From positions 1 to 24,341 of the forward strand of contig CAZYPK010000074.1 in assembly GCA_964649195.1 (NCBI GenBank): a stretch of DNA of 24,341 nucleotides, given 5' to 3'. The first letter of the stretch is position 1, and the number at the start of each line of letters is the position of its first letter. This document shows positions 15,182 to 24,110 of this stretch, one piece after another. This DNA comes from JTS-RE9 sp964649195 (GTDB lineage: Bacteria; Planctomycetota; Phycisphaerae; Phycisphaerales; Phycisphaeraceae). The translations under genes and the position numbers were made by a program. Under the pieces are notes generated by a model. It was not told the DNA's origin and searched no databases. It worked only from the letters and a program-made list of their open reading frames with translations.

Positions 15182-16801
15182 ATGTCTCAACTGCTCCGTC
15201 ACTGTGCCATTTTCGCGCTGGCTTTGATGTTCGCGGCGCCGGCGGCTCTGGCCGAGGATCAGCCCAAGGCCGACGCCAAGCCGCGCAAGGAGCCGGCCAG
15301 GGAGGGCGCCAGGAAGAAGGAAAAGACGAAGGCTCCCGATGCGCCCGTCAGGGAACCCGTCGCGGCTGATGCGCCGGCCAAGCCCGAAGCCGTCAAGCCG
15401 GTTGATCCGCCCAAGCCTGTTGATCCACCCAAGCCGCCCGCGCCGGCCACGCATGTGGTCAAGAAGGAACCCTTCAGGATCGAGCTGAGCCTCAACGGTG
15501 TTCTCGAAGCGAAGACCGCCAGCGAGGTCGCCTTGCGTCCCGAGTTCTGGCAGCAGTGGGTCATCGTGAAGGTGGTCGATCACGGCACGCGGGTGAAGAA
15601 GGGTGACGTGCTGATTCAGTACGACACCAAGGCGCTGGATGAAGTCATCCGCGACACCGAAGCCGGCCGGGCCTTGTCGGATCTGGAGTTTCAGGCTGCG
15701 CAGGAACAGCTTTCGATGATGGAGGAGACCGTGCCGCTGGACATGGCCGCCGCCGAGCGGGCCAAGCAGTATTTTGACGAGGATGTGAAGCGGTATTTCG
15801 AGGTGGAGGTTCCGCTGACCCGCCGCATTCTCGATGAGAACCTGAAGAACGTCGAAAACGTGCTGGCCTACGAGCGCGAGGAGCTTCGGCAGCTTGAGAA
15901 GATGTACAAGGCCGATGATCTGGTCGAGGAGACCGAGGAGATCATCCTCAAGCGGCAGCGCGACACCATCGCCCGTCTGGAGTTCAACCTCGAACGCAGC
16001 CGCATGATGAAGGATCAGGCCTTCAAGGTTTCCATGCCTCGCGAGCAGTTGCAGGTCAGGCAGAACGAAAAGATCAGCGAGCTTCGCGTCCGCACGGCCA
16101 GGGTTCAGTTTCCGCGCGCCTTGGCGCAGCAGCGGCTGGCGGTGCAGAAGATGACCCGCGACCGGGAGAAGTCGCTGGAGACGCTCAAGAAGCTCAGGCG
16201 CGACCGCGCGGCGATGACCGTGAAGGCGCCCATCGACGGCATCGTCTATTACGGGCAGGCGGTGCGCGGCAACTGGAACGCCGTCGCCGGCATGTCCGCC
16301 ATGCTCGCCCCCGGCAACGCACTCAAGCCCGGCATGGCGCTCATGACCGTCGTCGCGCCCAGGCCGCTGGTCGCACGCACCACCATCGCCGAGGCTTCGC
16401 TCGCCCTGGCCAAGCCCGGCATCAACGGCCAGGCGACGCCCGTCGGCTACGGGGATGTCAAGCTGCCCGCCAAACTCGAAACGCTCAGCCTCGTCCCCCT
16501 GGCGCCGGGGCAGTTCGACGCCGCCGTCGCCGTCAACACCGATGCGGCCGGCCACCTCGTCCCCGGCATGAACTGCGCCATCAAGCTCACCGCCTACGAA
16601 AACAAAAACGCAATCGCCCTCCCCGCCAACCTCATCCACAACGAAGGCGACGGCGATGACGCGAAAAAGATCGTCTATCTCCTCGAAGGCGACAAGCACC
16701 GCAAGGTCCAAGTCACCCTCGGCAAAAGCGGCGGCAACAAAACCGAAGTGCTTTCAGGCGTCAAGGAAGGCGACAAGGTCCTCGTCAACAAGCCCAACTG
16801 A
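15182..16801 (+). CDS. HlyD/MacA-like periplasmic adaptor (membrane fusion protein)
   Basis: The protein has 539 aa. Residues 1-25 are a cleavable signal peptide (AALAED). A low-complexity linker rich in Lys, Ala and Pro spans about 26-92 (PVDPPKPVDPPKPP). Half of a lipoyl/barrel-sandwich domain lies at about 100-150 (VVDHGTRVKKGDVLIQYD). A long coiled coil at about 155-340 is very rich in Glu, Arg and Lys. The second half follows at 345-365 (TVKAPIDGIVYYGQ), then beta-barrel segments. The family links inner-membrane pumps to outer-membrane channels, but no ABC, RND or TolC-like gene is next to it. The following gene is a secreted toroid protein about 70 nt downstream on the same strand. The partner pump must be elsewhere, or the protein has another role. 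Confidence 0.87.
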   Translation: MSQLLRHCAIFALALMFAAPAALAEDQPKADAKPRKEPAREGARKKEKTKAPDAPVREPVAADAPAKPEAVKPVDPPKPVDPPKPPAPATHVVKKEPFRIELSLNGVLEAKTASEVALRPEFWQQWVIVKVVDHGTRVKKGDVLIQYDTKALDEVIRDTEAGRALSDLEFQAAQEQLSMMEETVPLDMAAAERAKQYFDEDVKRYFEVEVPLTRRILDENLKNVENVLAYEREELRQLEKMYKADDLVEETEEIILKRQRDTIARLEFNLERSRMMKDQAFKVSMPREQLQVRQNEKISELRVRTARVQFPRALAQQRLAVQKMTRDREKSLETLKKLRRDRAAMTVKAPIDGIVYYGQAVRGNWNAVAGMSAMLAPGNALKPGMALMTVVAPRPLVARTTIAEASLALAKPGINGQATPVGYGDVKLPAKLETLSLVPLAPGQFDAAVAVNTDAAGHLVPGMNCAIKLTAYENKNAIALPANLIHNEGDGDDAKKIVYLLEGDKHRKVQVTLGKSGGNKTEVLSGVKEGDKVLVNKPN

Positions 16802-16827
16802 TTCCGTTCACGATTGCACGCCCAAAG

Positions 16828-16852
16828 CCCACGGACTCCCGTCCGTGGGTTT
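16828..16852 (+). terminator. Hairpin between HlyD-like and toroid genes
   Basis: CCCACGGAC and GTCCGTGGG form a perfect 9-bp stem with a TCCC loop, followed by only three T. It begins 26 nt after the stop codon. A weak terminator or attenuator is likely, so the downstream gene may be expressed at a lower level. Confidence 0.55.
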
Positions 16853-16872
16853 CCGATTTCTCCGTGATCCCT

Positions 16873-18075
16873 ATGAAGCACAACATCCCGTTCATCATCG
16901 CCGCGCTCTGCGCCATCGCCTTCGCCCTGCCCGCGGTGGCCGATGACATCGACGCAATGATCGCCAGGTCCGATGCCCTGGTCACCGGCCCCAAGCCCAA
17001 GCCGATCACGCCCCCCACGCGGGAGGCGATTCAATCCGCCATCGATCGCGGCATCGAGTTCCTCATCGAGGACCAGAACAAAGACGGCTCATGGGGCAAC
17101 GCCACCCAGACCAAGCGCCTGAACATTTACGCCCATGTCCCCGGCTCGCACCAGGCCTTCCGCGCCGCCACCACCGCGCTGTGCGTCTCCGCGATCATCG
17201 AATCGAAAACGCAAAACGCGGCAGCCCTCAAATCCCTCGAACGCGGCGAAGCCTGGCTCATCGAAAATCTCCCCAAAGTCCGCAGGCAGGACCCCATCCT
17301 TCTCTACAATGTCTGGTCCCATTCCTATGGCATCCAGGCTCTCGTCCGCATGCACGAACGACTGCCCGATGACAAGGAACGCCTCGAGAAAATGCGGAAG
17401 CTCATCAAGGAACAGATCGATTTCATGGTGCGATACGAATCGATCAACGGCGGCTGGGGCTACTACGACTTCGACTACGGCACCCAGCGCCCCGGCGCCA
17501 GCTCCACCAGCTTTGTCACCGCCACCGCGCTCGTCGCCTTCCACGAGGCCAAAGCCATCGGTGTCTATGCTCCCGAAAAAATCGTCCGGCGCGGCATCGA
17601 TTCCATTCATCGCCAGCGCAAGAACGACTTCACTTACATCTATGGCGAATACCTCAAGATGGTCCCGATGGCCGACATCAACCGACCCGCCGGCAGCCTC
17701 GGCCGAAGCCAGGCGTGCAACATCGCCCTGCGCCTGCATGGTGACAAACGAGTGAGCGATCACGTTCTGAAAGTTTGGCTCGATCGGCTGATCGCACGCA
17801 ATGAATGGTTAGGGATTGGCCGCAAGCGACCGGTGCCGCATGAAGCCTGGTTCCAGGTCGCAGGTTACTTCTATTATTACGGCCACTACTATGCCGCGCT
17901 GTGCATCGAAGCCTTGCCCAAGGAAGACCGCCCGCACTTCCAAGGCCACATCGCCAAGCTCATGATCGACCTTCAGGAGAAGGATGGCTCGTGGTGGGAC
18001 TACCCGCTCTACGCCTACCACCAACCCTACGGCACCGCGCTGACGCTGATGACGCTCGAGCGCTGCAAGCACTGA
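16873..18075 (+). CDS. Secreted terpene-cyclase/prenyltransferase-fold protein
   Basis: The protein has 400 aa. The start is the ATG at 16873, giving the signal peptide KHNIPFIIAALCAIAFALPAVA; a GTG three codons upstream is possible, and neither has a strong ribosome binding site. Repeats of the alpha/alpha-toroid type are visible: EDQNKDGSWG (66-75), NGGWGYYDFDYG (192-203) and LQEKDGSWWDYP (367-378), each like the QW motif of squalene-hopene cyclases. The DxDD motif of the class II cyclases is missing and the protein is exported, so cyclase activity is unlikely. Such proteins are frequent in planctomycetes and their function is unknown. It converges on the DUF1501 gene. Confidence 0.85.
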   Translation: MKHNIPFIIAALCAIAFALPAVADDIDAMIARSDALVTGPKPKPITPPTREAIQSAIDRGIEFLIEDQNKDGSWGNATQTKRLNIYAHVPGSHQAFRAATTALCVSAIIESKTQNAAALKSLERGEAWLIENLPKVRRQDPILLYNVWSHSYGIQALVRMHERLPDDKERLEKMRKLIKEQIDFMVRYESINGGWGYYDFDYGTQRPGASSTSFVTATALVAFHEAKAIGVYAPEKIVRRGIDSIHRQRKNDFTYIYGEYLKMVPMADINRPAGSLGRSQACNIALRLHGDKRVSDHVLKVWLDRLIARNEWLGIGRKRPVPHEAWFQVAGYFYYYGHYYAALCIEALPKEDRPHFQGHIAKLMIDLQEKDGSWWDYPLYAYHQPYGTALTLMTLERCKH

Positions 18076-18105
18076 CCGCCGCTTGCGGCGTAGCACGATC
18101 AGCGC
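18076..18105 (+). repeat. Dispersed 30-bp palindromic repeat at a convergent gene junction
   Basis: It starts directly after the toroid stop codon, contains GCCGCTTGCGGC (18078-18089), and matches 19440-19469 at 28 of 30 positions in the same orientation. The 42-nt gap between convergent stop codons holds little else, so it may help end transcription from both sides. Confidence 0.85.
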
Positions 18106-18117
18106 AAAAGCTCATCT

Positions 18118-19587
18118 TCACCCAATCAACTGTCGCACAATTCGCGCCTCTTCCACGCCGGTCAATCGCGCATCAAGTCCCTGCCATTTCACCGTGAACT
18201 GCTCGTGGTGATAGCCCAGCAGGTGCAGAACCGTTGCATGGAAGTCGCGGACATGCACGGGATCCTTGACGATGTTGTAGGAGAAGTCATCGGTCTCGCC
18301 GTGGATCGTGCCGCCCTTGGCGCCGCCGCCGGCCATCCACATGGTGAAGCAGCGCGGGTGGTGATCGCGGCCGTAGTTCGCCTTCGACAAGCCGCCTTGT
18401 GAATAGATGGTGCGGCCGAACTCGCCGCCCCAGATGATGAGCGTGTCGTCGAGCATGCCGCGGTTTTTCAGGTCCTGGATGAGGCCGGCGCAAGGTTGAT
18501 CCACATCCCTGCACTGCGCGGGCATGCGGCCGGCGATGTTGCCGTGGTGGTCCCAGTTGTTGTGATAGATCTGCACGAAGCGCACGCCGCGCTCGACGAG
18601 TCTTCGCGCCATCAGCGCGCTGTTGGCGAAACTGCCGGGCTTCTTCGCATCCTCGCCGTAAAGCTCGTAGGTGCTTGCCGGTTCCTGATCGATTGCGGTC
18701 AGTTCAGGCACGCTGGCCTGCATGCGGAACGCCATTTCGTACTGGCTGATGCGCGTGTGCGTTTCCGGGTCGCCGACCTGTGCATAATTCATTTCGTTCA
18801 TGGCCCGCAGACCATCGAGCGTCCTGCGGCGAACTTCCGTCGAAACGCCCGGCGGATTGTTGATATACAGAATCGGGTCGCCCTTGCCCCGGAACGCCAC
18901 GCCCGCATGTTCGCCCGGCAGGAAGCCGCTGGACCACAGCCGCGCGGAAATCGCCTGCTCCTGTTCGCGGTTGGAAGGCGTGGCCACCATCACGACAAAG
19001 GTCGGCAGGTTGCTGTTGAGCGAGCCCAGGCCGTAGGACATCCACGAACCCAGGCATGGCCGGCCGGTGACCTGATTGCCCGTCTGCATGTTGCAGATCG
19101 CCGGTTCATGATTGATCGCTTCGGTGTGCATCGACCGGATGAAGCACATGTCGTCGGCATGCCTGCCCAGATGCGGCAGAAGCTCATTCATCCACATGCC
19201 GCACTGGCCGTTCTGCTTGAACTTGAACTTTGAGGGCGCGATGGGAAAGCGCGACTGGCCGCTGGTCATGGTGGTCAGCCGTTGGCCGGCCCGGATGGAA
19301 TCGGGCAGGTCCTTGTCGTACCAGTCGTTCATCTGCGGCTTGTAATCGAAGAGGTCCATCTGCGAAGGGCCTCCGACCATGTGCAGATAGATGATGTGCC
19401 TGGCCCGCGCGGGGAAGTGCGTCCTCGCCGCTTGCATCCCCGCCGCTTGCGGCGTAGCACCGTCAGCGCCCTGCGCCGCCGCCTGCCCCAGCAGCGAAGC
19501 GAGCGCCGCATACCCCACGGCATTCCTGCCTCGCGCGAAAAACTGCCGGCGTGTTTCGGATTGAATGTAGGACTGCATCGGGTTCAT
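18118..19587 (-). CDS. DUF1501 family Tat-exported protein
   Basis: The protein has 489 aa. The ATG at 19587 follows AGAGG by 6 nt; a TTG five codons upstream is rejected. The N-terminus has the twin-arginine motif TRRQFFARG (12-20) and a moderately hydrophobic stretch, so it should be exported folded through Tat. The body is typical DUF1501: HMVGGPSQMDLFDYKP (69-84), WGGEFGRT, and GRDHHP near the C-terminus. The family is related to sulfatase/phosphatase-like folds and almost always accompanies a DUF1549/DUF1553 cytochrome, as here: that gene lies 30 nt upstream and probably shares its transcript. The biochemical role of the pair is unknown. Residues about 40-50 are encoded by a dispersed palindromic repeat. 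Confidence 0.94.
   Translation of the reverse strand: MNPMQSYIQSETRRQFFARGRNAVGYAALASLLGQAAAQGADGATPQAAGMQAARTHFPARARHIIYLHMVGGPSQMDLFDYKPQMNDWYDKDLPDSIRAGQRLTTMTSGQSRFPIAPSKFKFKQNGQCGMWMNELLPHLGRHADDMCFIRSMHTEAINHEPAICNMQTGNQVTGRPCLGSWMSYGLGSLNSNLPTFVVMVATPSNREQEQAISARLWSSGFLPGEHAGVAFRGKGDPILYINNPPGVSTEVRRRTLDGLRAMNEMNYAQVGDPETHTRISQYEMAFRMQASVPELTAIDQEPASTYELYGEDAKKPGSFANSALMARRLVERGVRFVQIYHNNWDHHGNIAGRMPAQCRDVDQPCAGLIQDLKNRGMLDDTLIIWGGEFGRTIYSQGGLSKANYGRDHHPRCFTMWMAGGGAKGGTIHGETDDFSYNIVKDPVHVRDFHATVLHLLGYHHEQFTVKWQGLDARLTGVEEARIVRQLIG
19440..19469 (+). repeat. Copy of the 30-bp palindromic repeat inside the DUF1501 gene
   Basis: It is nearly identical to 18076-18105. On the gene strand it encodes about ADGATPQAAGM, just after the Tat signal, keeps the frame open and falls in a flexible linker. 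Confidence 0.88.
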
Positions 19588-19593
19588 GACATA

Positions 19594-19598
19594 CCTCT
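19594..19598 (-). promoter_or_regulatory. AGAGG ribosome binding site of the DUF1501 gene
   Basis: It lies six nt before the ATG at 19587, within the 30-nt gap after the cytochrome gene, and supports this start over the upstream TTG. Confidence 0.7.
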
Positions 19599-19617
19599 TC
19601 AAAAAAAACTTCGTGCC

Positions 19618-22600
19618 TCACTTGTTCAGCGCCTCATCCAGATTCATCATCTGATTGCAAACCATCGTCCACGCGGCCAGCAGCGAGGGATCCATCTTCG
19701 CATCCGCCTTCATCTCGCCCACCGCGATCAGCAGTTTCGCATCGGCGATGTTGACCTTGTAATGCGACAGCAGATCGCGCTGCATCGCGAGCACCACGTC
19801 ACGTTCATGGGGAGCCAGCGGGCGGGACAACACGCGCTGCGCGATCACATCCAGCACGGCGGCATCATCGCGCCCCTGCCCGATCGCCTGCTGTGCCAGC
19901 ACGCGGGCCGCTTCGATGAACTGCACATCGTTGAGCGTCACCAGAGCCTGAAGCGGCGTGTTCGTTCGCTCGCGACGAATGCAGGATATCTCCCGGCTGG
20001 GTGCGTTGAAAATATCCATCGAAGCCGGCGGCGCGGCACGCTTCCAGAACGTGTAAAGACTTCGGCGATACAAGCTCTCACCCGTATCGCGCTTGTAGAA
20101 GTGGGTGTTGCTCTCGCGCATCGCCACCGCTTCCCATACGCCATCGGGTTGATAAGGCTTCACGCTCGGGCCGCCGATCTTGTCCACGAGCAGGCCGCTG
20201 GCGGCCAGGGCGTAGTCACGAATCACCTCGGCATCCATGCGGAAGCGCGGACCGCGCGAAAGCAGCCTGTTTTCCCGGTCTTTTTCAAGCTTCACCGGCG
20301 TGACCGTCTGAGCCTGTCGATACGTCGCGGACATGACCATCGTCTTGATAAAGGCCTTCACGTTCCACTTGCCGCTGTTGCCTGAACCATCGCGGAACTC
20401 GGCGGCCAGCCAGTCGAGCAGTTCGGGATGCGAAGGCGCATCGCCCATGATGCCCAGGTCATCACTGGAACGAACGATGCCCTGTCCGAAGATTTCCTGC
20501 CAGTAACGGTTGGCGACGACGCGGGCGGTCATGGGATTCTCCGTGGCGACAAGCCACTGCGCCAGACCCAGGCGATTTTTCGGTGCATCGGCGGGCACGG
20601 AACCCAGTGCCGCGAAAACCGCAGGCTCCACCTTCTCGCGCTTCTGATCGTATTCGCCGCGATGCAGAACGAAGGCCGTCGGCATGCTGTTGGGTTTTTC
20701 CTGTTGAATGTACGCCACCGCGCTGCGGCCGCGGATGGCCTTCTGCTCGGCATCGAGGGCGGCCAGCTTTCGCTGAGCATCACCGATGGAATCATCGCCG
20801 GCGAGAAATGCCTCGAAGAGTTCATCCTTCTCTTTCGCCGTGCGATCCTTCGCAGCCTTGGCGAGCAGGTTGCGAAGCTGCGCGGATTGGGCCAGGGCCT
20901 TCGCTTCGATCGCGCTGAGCACGCGCTGATAGAGGCGGACATCCTGCACGCTGCCGCCGTTGAATTCGCTGCCGTTTTCACGGCGGCCGATGCGCAGCGG
21001 CAGGGTGTTGCGCGTGGTGTTCTTCAGTGCATCGCGATCCGCTTTCAGGGGCACGTTCTGACCATCGAGGTAGATGCGGAATCCGCCGGCCCTGGATGAG
21101 CCGTCATAAGTGACCATCACATGCTGCCAGGTGTCGGGCTTGATGACCGCCCTGGTCGAGGTGACCTTGATGGCGTCATGGGGCCAGTTGTGAATCAGGT
21201 GCGCGGAGATCAGGTTGTTGGAGATGAAGATGTCCCAGCCTCGGTGCTGCGGGGCGCCTTCCATGCGGGCGATGACTGCGGCTGAATTGCCGGCCCCCTT
21301 GGGCACCTTGAACCAGGCGCCGTAGGAAAAGGCCTGATCGCGTTCGAAGTCGCCGAGGTTGCCGGCATCGATGGCGTTGCCGCCGGCGATGACGGGCGCG
21401 GCGCCGAGCTTTCCGCCGGGCCGCCAGACGAGAGGAATGGTTGACTTGATGGCGGCGTTGTCCTTGCCGGCGATGTTCGAAATCTCATCACCCTTGCCTT
21501 CGTTAAGCGGCAGATGCGCCAGCAGCGCATCGTTTTTCACGAGCGCCTCCGCATCCTCGGCCTTGGCGGTCTCCAGCCATGCATCGAATTCCTGCCGTGC
21601 CCGGGCGCGTCCGGTGCTGACGGCCATCTGCGCCGCGGTGATTTCGCCGGGGATCGCCGCCATCCGTTCCTTGTCACCGGCCATCGGAATCGGCAGGATC
21701 GGGGCGGTGTCGCGGATGTTGCCGTCGAGCGCGCCTTGCGTGGTGTTGCGGAAGTAAGCCTCCATCGAATAGAAGTCTTTGGCGGTGATCGGATCGAATT
21801 TGTGATCGTGACAGACCGCGCAGTTGGCGGTCAGGCCCAGCCAGACCCACGAAGTCGTTTCGACACGATCACGGGCATAGCCCGCGAGATTTTCCTCCGC
21901 GATCGTGCCGCCTTCGTTGGTGGTCATGTTGCAGCGATGGAACCCGGTGGCGATGAGCTGATCCTGCGTGGGATTGGCAAGCAGGTCGCCGGCGATCTGC
22001 TCGATGGTGAACCGATCAAACGGCTGATTGCGGTTGAAGGCGTTGATCACCCAGTCGCGGTAAGGCCAGATGTCGCGGAAGTTGTCGAAGTGCAGACCGT
22101 GCGTGTCGGCATAACGAGCCGCATCGAGCCAGTAGCGGCCGCGATGCTCGCCATAGCGCGGTGAAGCAAGCAACTCATCCACAAGCTTCTCATAGGCATC
22201 CGGTGAAGCGTCGTTCACAAACGCATCCACTCGCGCAGGCGTCGGCGGCAGACCGGTGAGGTCGAGCGACAAACGACGCGCCAACGTCCGGCGATCGGCC
22301 TCGGGTGCGGGAGTCAGCCCCGCCGCTTCAAGCTTCGCCAGCACGAAACGATCGATCGGATTGCGCACCCATTTCTCGCTCTTCACCGCAGGCAGTGCAG
22401 GCCGCTGCGCGACGATGAACGACCAGTGCGGCTGCCAGGGCGCGCTCTGCGCGATCCAGTTCCTGATGAGATTCTTCTGCTCCGCCGTCAGTGATTTGTG
22501 CGACTTCACCGGCGGCATGATGTCGTCGGGATCGGTGGTGATGATCCGCTGATACATCGGGCTGTCATCCGGCTTGCCCCGAACAACGGTAGGGCCATCT

Positions 22601-22821
22601 TCACGCTGAGCGAAGAAGCCATCCTCGATATCGAGACGAAGCTTCGCCTTGCGCGAAGCGGGGTCCGGTCCGTGACATTGAAAGCAGTTGTCCGCAAGAA
22701 TCGGGCGGATGTCGCGGTTGAAGGAGATGTTCCCCGCTCCATCAGCCCCATGCAGCCCAGTGCAAGCCGACACCAGCACGGCACAGACGAAAAACCCTTT
22801 GAAAATTCGATCGGTCATCAT
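19618..22821 (-). CDS. Planctomycete cytochrome protein PSCyt1-DUF1549-LamG-DUF1553
   Basis: The protein has 1067 aa from the ATG at 22821, seven nt after GAGG. The frame stays open for 143 more codons upstream, but those are repeat DNA. The signal peptide has a possible lipobox VSAC (Cys20), so it may be a lipoprotein. PSCyt1 carries the haem motif CFQCH (46-50). DUF1549 spans about 150-360 with a second CxxCH, CAVCH (334-338). A LamG/concanavalin-like domain is inserted at about 430-640 (SYGAWFKVPKGAG, WQHVMVTYDG, IYLDGQ). DUF1553 fills about 780-1045 (RVVANRYWQEIFGQGIV, RTNTPLQALVTLND). It is probably a periplasmic dihaem protein working with DUF1501. Carbohydrate binding by LamG is inference. 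The domain order is standard for the family. Confidence 0.95.
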   Translation of the reverse strand: MMTDRIFKGFFVCAVLVSACTGLHGADGAGNISFNRDIRPILADNCFQCHGPDPASRKAKLRLDIEDGFFAQREDGPTVVRGKPDDSPMYQRIITTDPDDIMPPVKSHKSLTAEQKNLIRNWIAQSAPWQPHWSFIVAQRPALPAVKSEKWVRNPIDRFVLAKLEAAGLTPAPEADRRTLARRLSLDLTGLPPTPARVDAFVNDASPDAYEKLVDELLASPRYGEHRGRYWLDAARYADTHGLHFDNFRDIWPYRDWVINAFNRNQPFDRFTIEQIAGDLLANPTQDQLIATGFHRCNMTTNEGGTIAEENLAGYARDRVETTSWVWLGLTANCAVCHDHKFDPITAKDFYSMEAYFRNTTQGALDGNIRDTAPILPIPMAGDKERMAAIPGEITAAQMAVSTGRARARQEFDAWLETAKAEDAEALVKNDALLAHLPLNEGKGDEISNIAGKDNAAIKSTIPLVWRPGGKLGAAPVIAGGNAIDAGNLGDFERDQAFSYGAWFKVPKGAGNSAAVIARMEGAPQHRGWDIFISNNLISAHLIHNWPHDAIKVTSTRAVIKPDTWQHVMVTYDGSSRAGGFRIYLDGQNVPLKADRDALKNTTRNTLPLRIGRRENGSEFNGGSVQDVRLYQRVLSAIEAKALAQSAQLRNLLAKAAKDRTAKEKDELFEAFLAGDDSIGDAQRKLAALDAEQKAIRGRSAVAYIQQEKPNSMPTAFVLHRGEYDQKREKVEPAVFAALGSVPADAPKNRLGLAQWLVATENPMTARVVANRYWQEIFGQGIVRSSDDLGIMGDAPSHPELLDWLAAEFRDGSGNSGKWNVKAFIKTMVMSATYRQAQTVTPVKLEKDRENRLLSRGPRFRMDAEVIRDYALAASGLLVDKIGGPSVKPYQPDGVWEAVAMRESNTHFYKRDTGESLYRRSLYTFWKRAAPPASMDIFNAPSREISCIRRERTNTPLQALVTLNDVQFIEAARVLAQQAIGQGRDDAAVLDVIAQRVLSRPLAPHERDVVLAMQRDLLSHYKVNIADAKLLIAVGEMKADAKMDPSLLAAWTMVCNQMMNLDEALNK

Positions 22822-22828
22822 TATGAAT

Positions 22829-22832
22829 CCTC
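22829..22832 (-). promoter_or_regulatory. GAGG ribosome binding site of the cytochrome gene
   Basis: It lies seven nt before the first of two adjacent ATG codons (22821 and 22818). It fixes the start and excludes the long repeat-encoded extension. Confidence 0.65.
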
Positions 22833-22852
22833 GGTTGAACTTGCAGCACCCT

Positions 22853-22880
22853 ATTGTATGAGAAACCGCGCCGGTTTCGA
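22853..22880 (-). promoter_or_regulatory. Candidate promoter of the cytochrome/DUF1501 operon
   Basis: On the minus strand TCGAAA (22880-22875), a 16-nt spacer and TACAAT (22858-22853) resemble sigma-70 boxes (4/6 and 5/6). The leader would be about 25 nt. The repeat island lies just upstream of it. Confidence 0.45.
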
Positions 22881-22928
22881 CATGGAATCCCCGATGGGGA
22901 AGTCCAGGCCACGGAGGGGGATGAAAAG

Positions 22929-23250
22929 TTCCGGGTTCCGAGTTCCGAGTTCCGAGTTGAAAGGCAAGGGGGAAGAAGGGCATGAAGGCATAAATGCCGA
23001 ATGCTGAAGGCATGAAGGCTGAATGCTGAAGGCTGAAGGCTGAAGGCTGAAGGCACGGAGGGGAGAGATTGAAAAATTGGACTTCCCCATCTCCTCCCTT
23101 CGTGCCTTCGTGCCTTTCTTCCCCCTTGCCTTTCAACTCGGAACTCGGAACTCGAAACTCGGAACTTGCCTTTCCCTCCGTGCCTTCGTGCCTTTCTTTC
23201 CCCTTGCCTTTCAACTCGGAACTCGGAACTCGAAACTCGGAACTTTTCAT
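22929..23250. repeat. Mixed heptamer-repeat island with inverted and tandem copies
   Basis: The left part has four TTCCGGG/TTCCGAG heptamers (22929-22956) followed by a GAAAGGCAAGGGG block. The middle has TGAAGGC heptamers (about 22983-23055). The right part has two direct 66-bp copies (23101-23166 and 23179-23244, one mismatch), each the reverse complement of the left block and again ending in GGAACTC heptamers. The island fills the space between the cytochrome promoter and the methyltransferase stop codon at 23258. Confidence 0.93.
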
Positions 23251-23257
23251 CCTTCCC

Positions 23258-24043
23258 CTATTTCGCCATCAGGTGATGCAGAAAGATTCCCGTCGCCATC
23301 GCCACGTTGAGCGAGTCGATGCCGTGATGCATGGCGATGGCGACGCGGGCATCGCACAGATCGATCGACTCGGGATCAAGCCCATCGAACTCGTTGCCGA
23401 TGAGCAGGGCAACGCGCTGACGGCGCCTGAACTGGTGCAATGGAATCGCATCGGGTGCCGGGATGGCGCCGACCAGTTGCAGATGATGTTCCGATTTGAG
23501 CCTGCGCAGATCCGCGTGAATGTCACTGGAGATGGCGATGGGGAACTGAAACGAGGCTCCGGTTGAAACGCGCACCGCCTGCCTGGAGAAAGGGTCCGCT
23601 CCGCGATCGCTGATGAGCAGGCCATCCGCGCCCAGGCCGGCCGCGGCACGAAGAATGAGGCCCAGGTTTTCGTTCTGTGTAATGAACGGGCAGACCACCA
23701 GCGTTGTCACCGGCAGCAGGTGATCGAGCGACAACTGCGCCGGCGCCGGCCGCCTGACGCAGGCCATCACGCCGCGATGAAAGTTGAAGCCGAGGATGGC
23801 GTTGATCTGCGGTTCCGGCGCGCTGAGCAGCGTCAGCCGATCGCCAAACTCCAATGCCAGCCGATCGACGATGCGATCGGAGCAGAGCAGCGAGATCACC
23901 TCGAAACCCGAATCAATCGCCCGGCGAACAAGCATTTCACTTTCGACGATGAACACGCCCAGCCCTTTGGGATCATGCCCCTTGATCCGCGAATAAGGCA
24001 GCGCCAGCGGATCATCAAGAGATGTGACGGGAATGACTGGCAT
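23258..24043 (-). CDS. SpoU/TrmH-family RNA 2'-O-methyltransferase
   Basis: The protein has 261 aa and starts at the ATG at 24043, without a strong ribosome binding site. The family methylates the 2'-OH of ribose in tRNA or rRNA with S-adenosylmethionine, using a trefoil-knot fold. All three SPOUT motifs are visible: motif 1 QNENLGLILRAA (123-134, Asn126 and Arg132), motif 2 VALLIGNEFDGL (211-222) and motif 3 IAMHHGIDSLNVAMATGI (236-253, Ser244 and Asn246). The N-terminal 100 residues resemble the substrate-binding domain of such enzymes (VFIVESEMLVRRAIDSG). The target nucleotide cannot be read from sequence. It is the only gene for RNA modification in the window. The heptamer island begins 8 nt after its stop. 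Confidence 0.93.
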   Translation of the reverse strand: MPVIPVTSLDDPLALPYSRIKGHDPKGLGVFIVESEMLVRRAIDSGFEVISLLCSDRIVDRLALEFGDRLTLLSAPEPQINAILGFNFHRGVMACVRRPAPAQLSLDHLLPVTTLVVCPFITQNENLGLILRAAAGLGADGLLISDRGADPFSRQAVRVSTGASFQFPIAISSDIHADLRRLKSEHHLQLVGAIPAPDAIPLHQFRRRQRVALLIGNEFDGLDPESIDLCDARVAIAMHHGIDSLNVAMATGIFLHHLMAK

Positions 24044-24110
24044 GGCGGGGATGGTAACGCGAGACGATGTGATCCGTCCCGTGTTCCCGTAAACTATGGT
24101 CCGTTGAAAA

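Noticed and set aside
15158..16711. 517-codon minus-strand frame
   Set aside because: Opposite the HlyD-like gene that has GGAGG, signal peptide and lipoyl motifs.
22822..23250. N-terminal extension of 143 codons on the cytochrome gene
   Set aside because: It is translation of repeat DNA (peptides like SEFRVPSSELKGKG); the ribosome binding site and signal peptide set the start at 22821.
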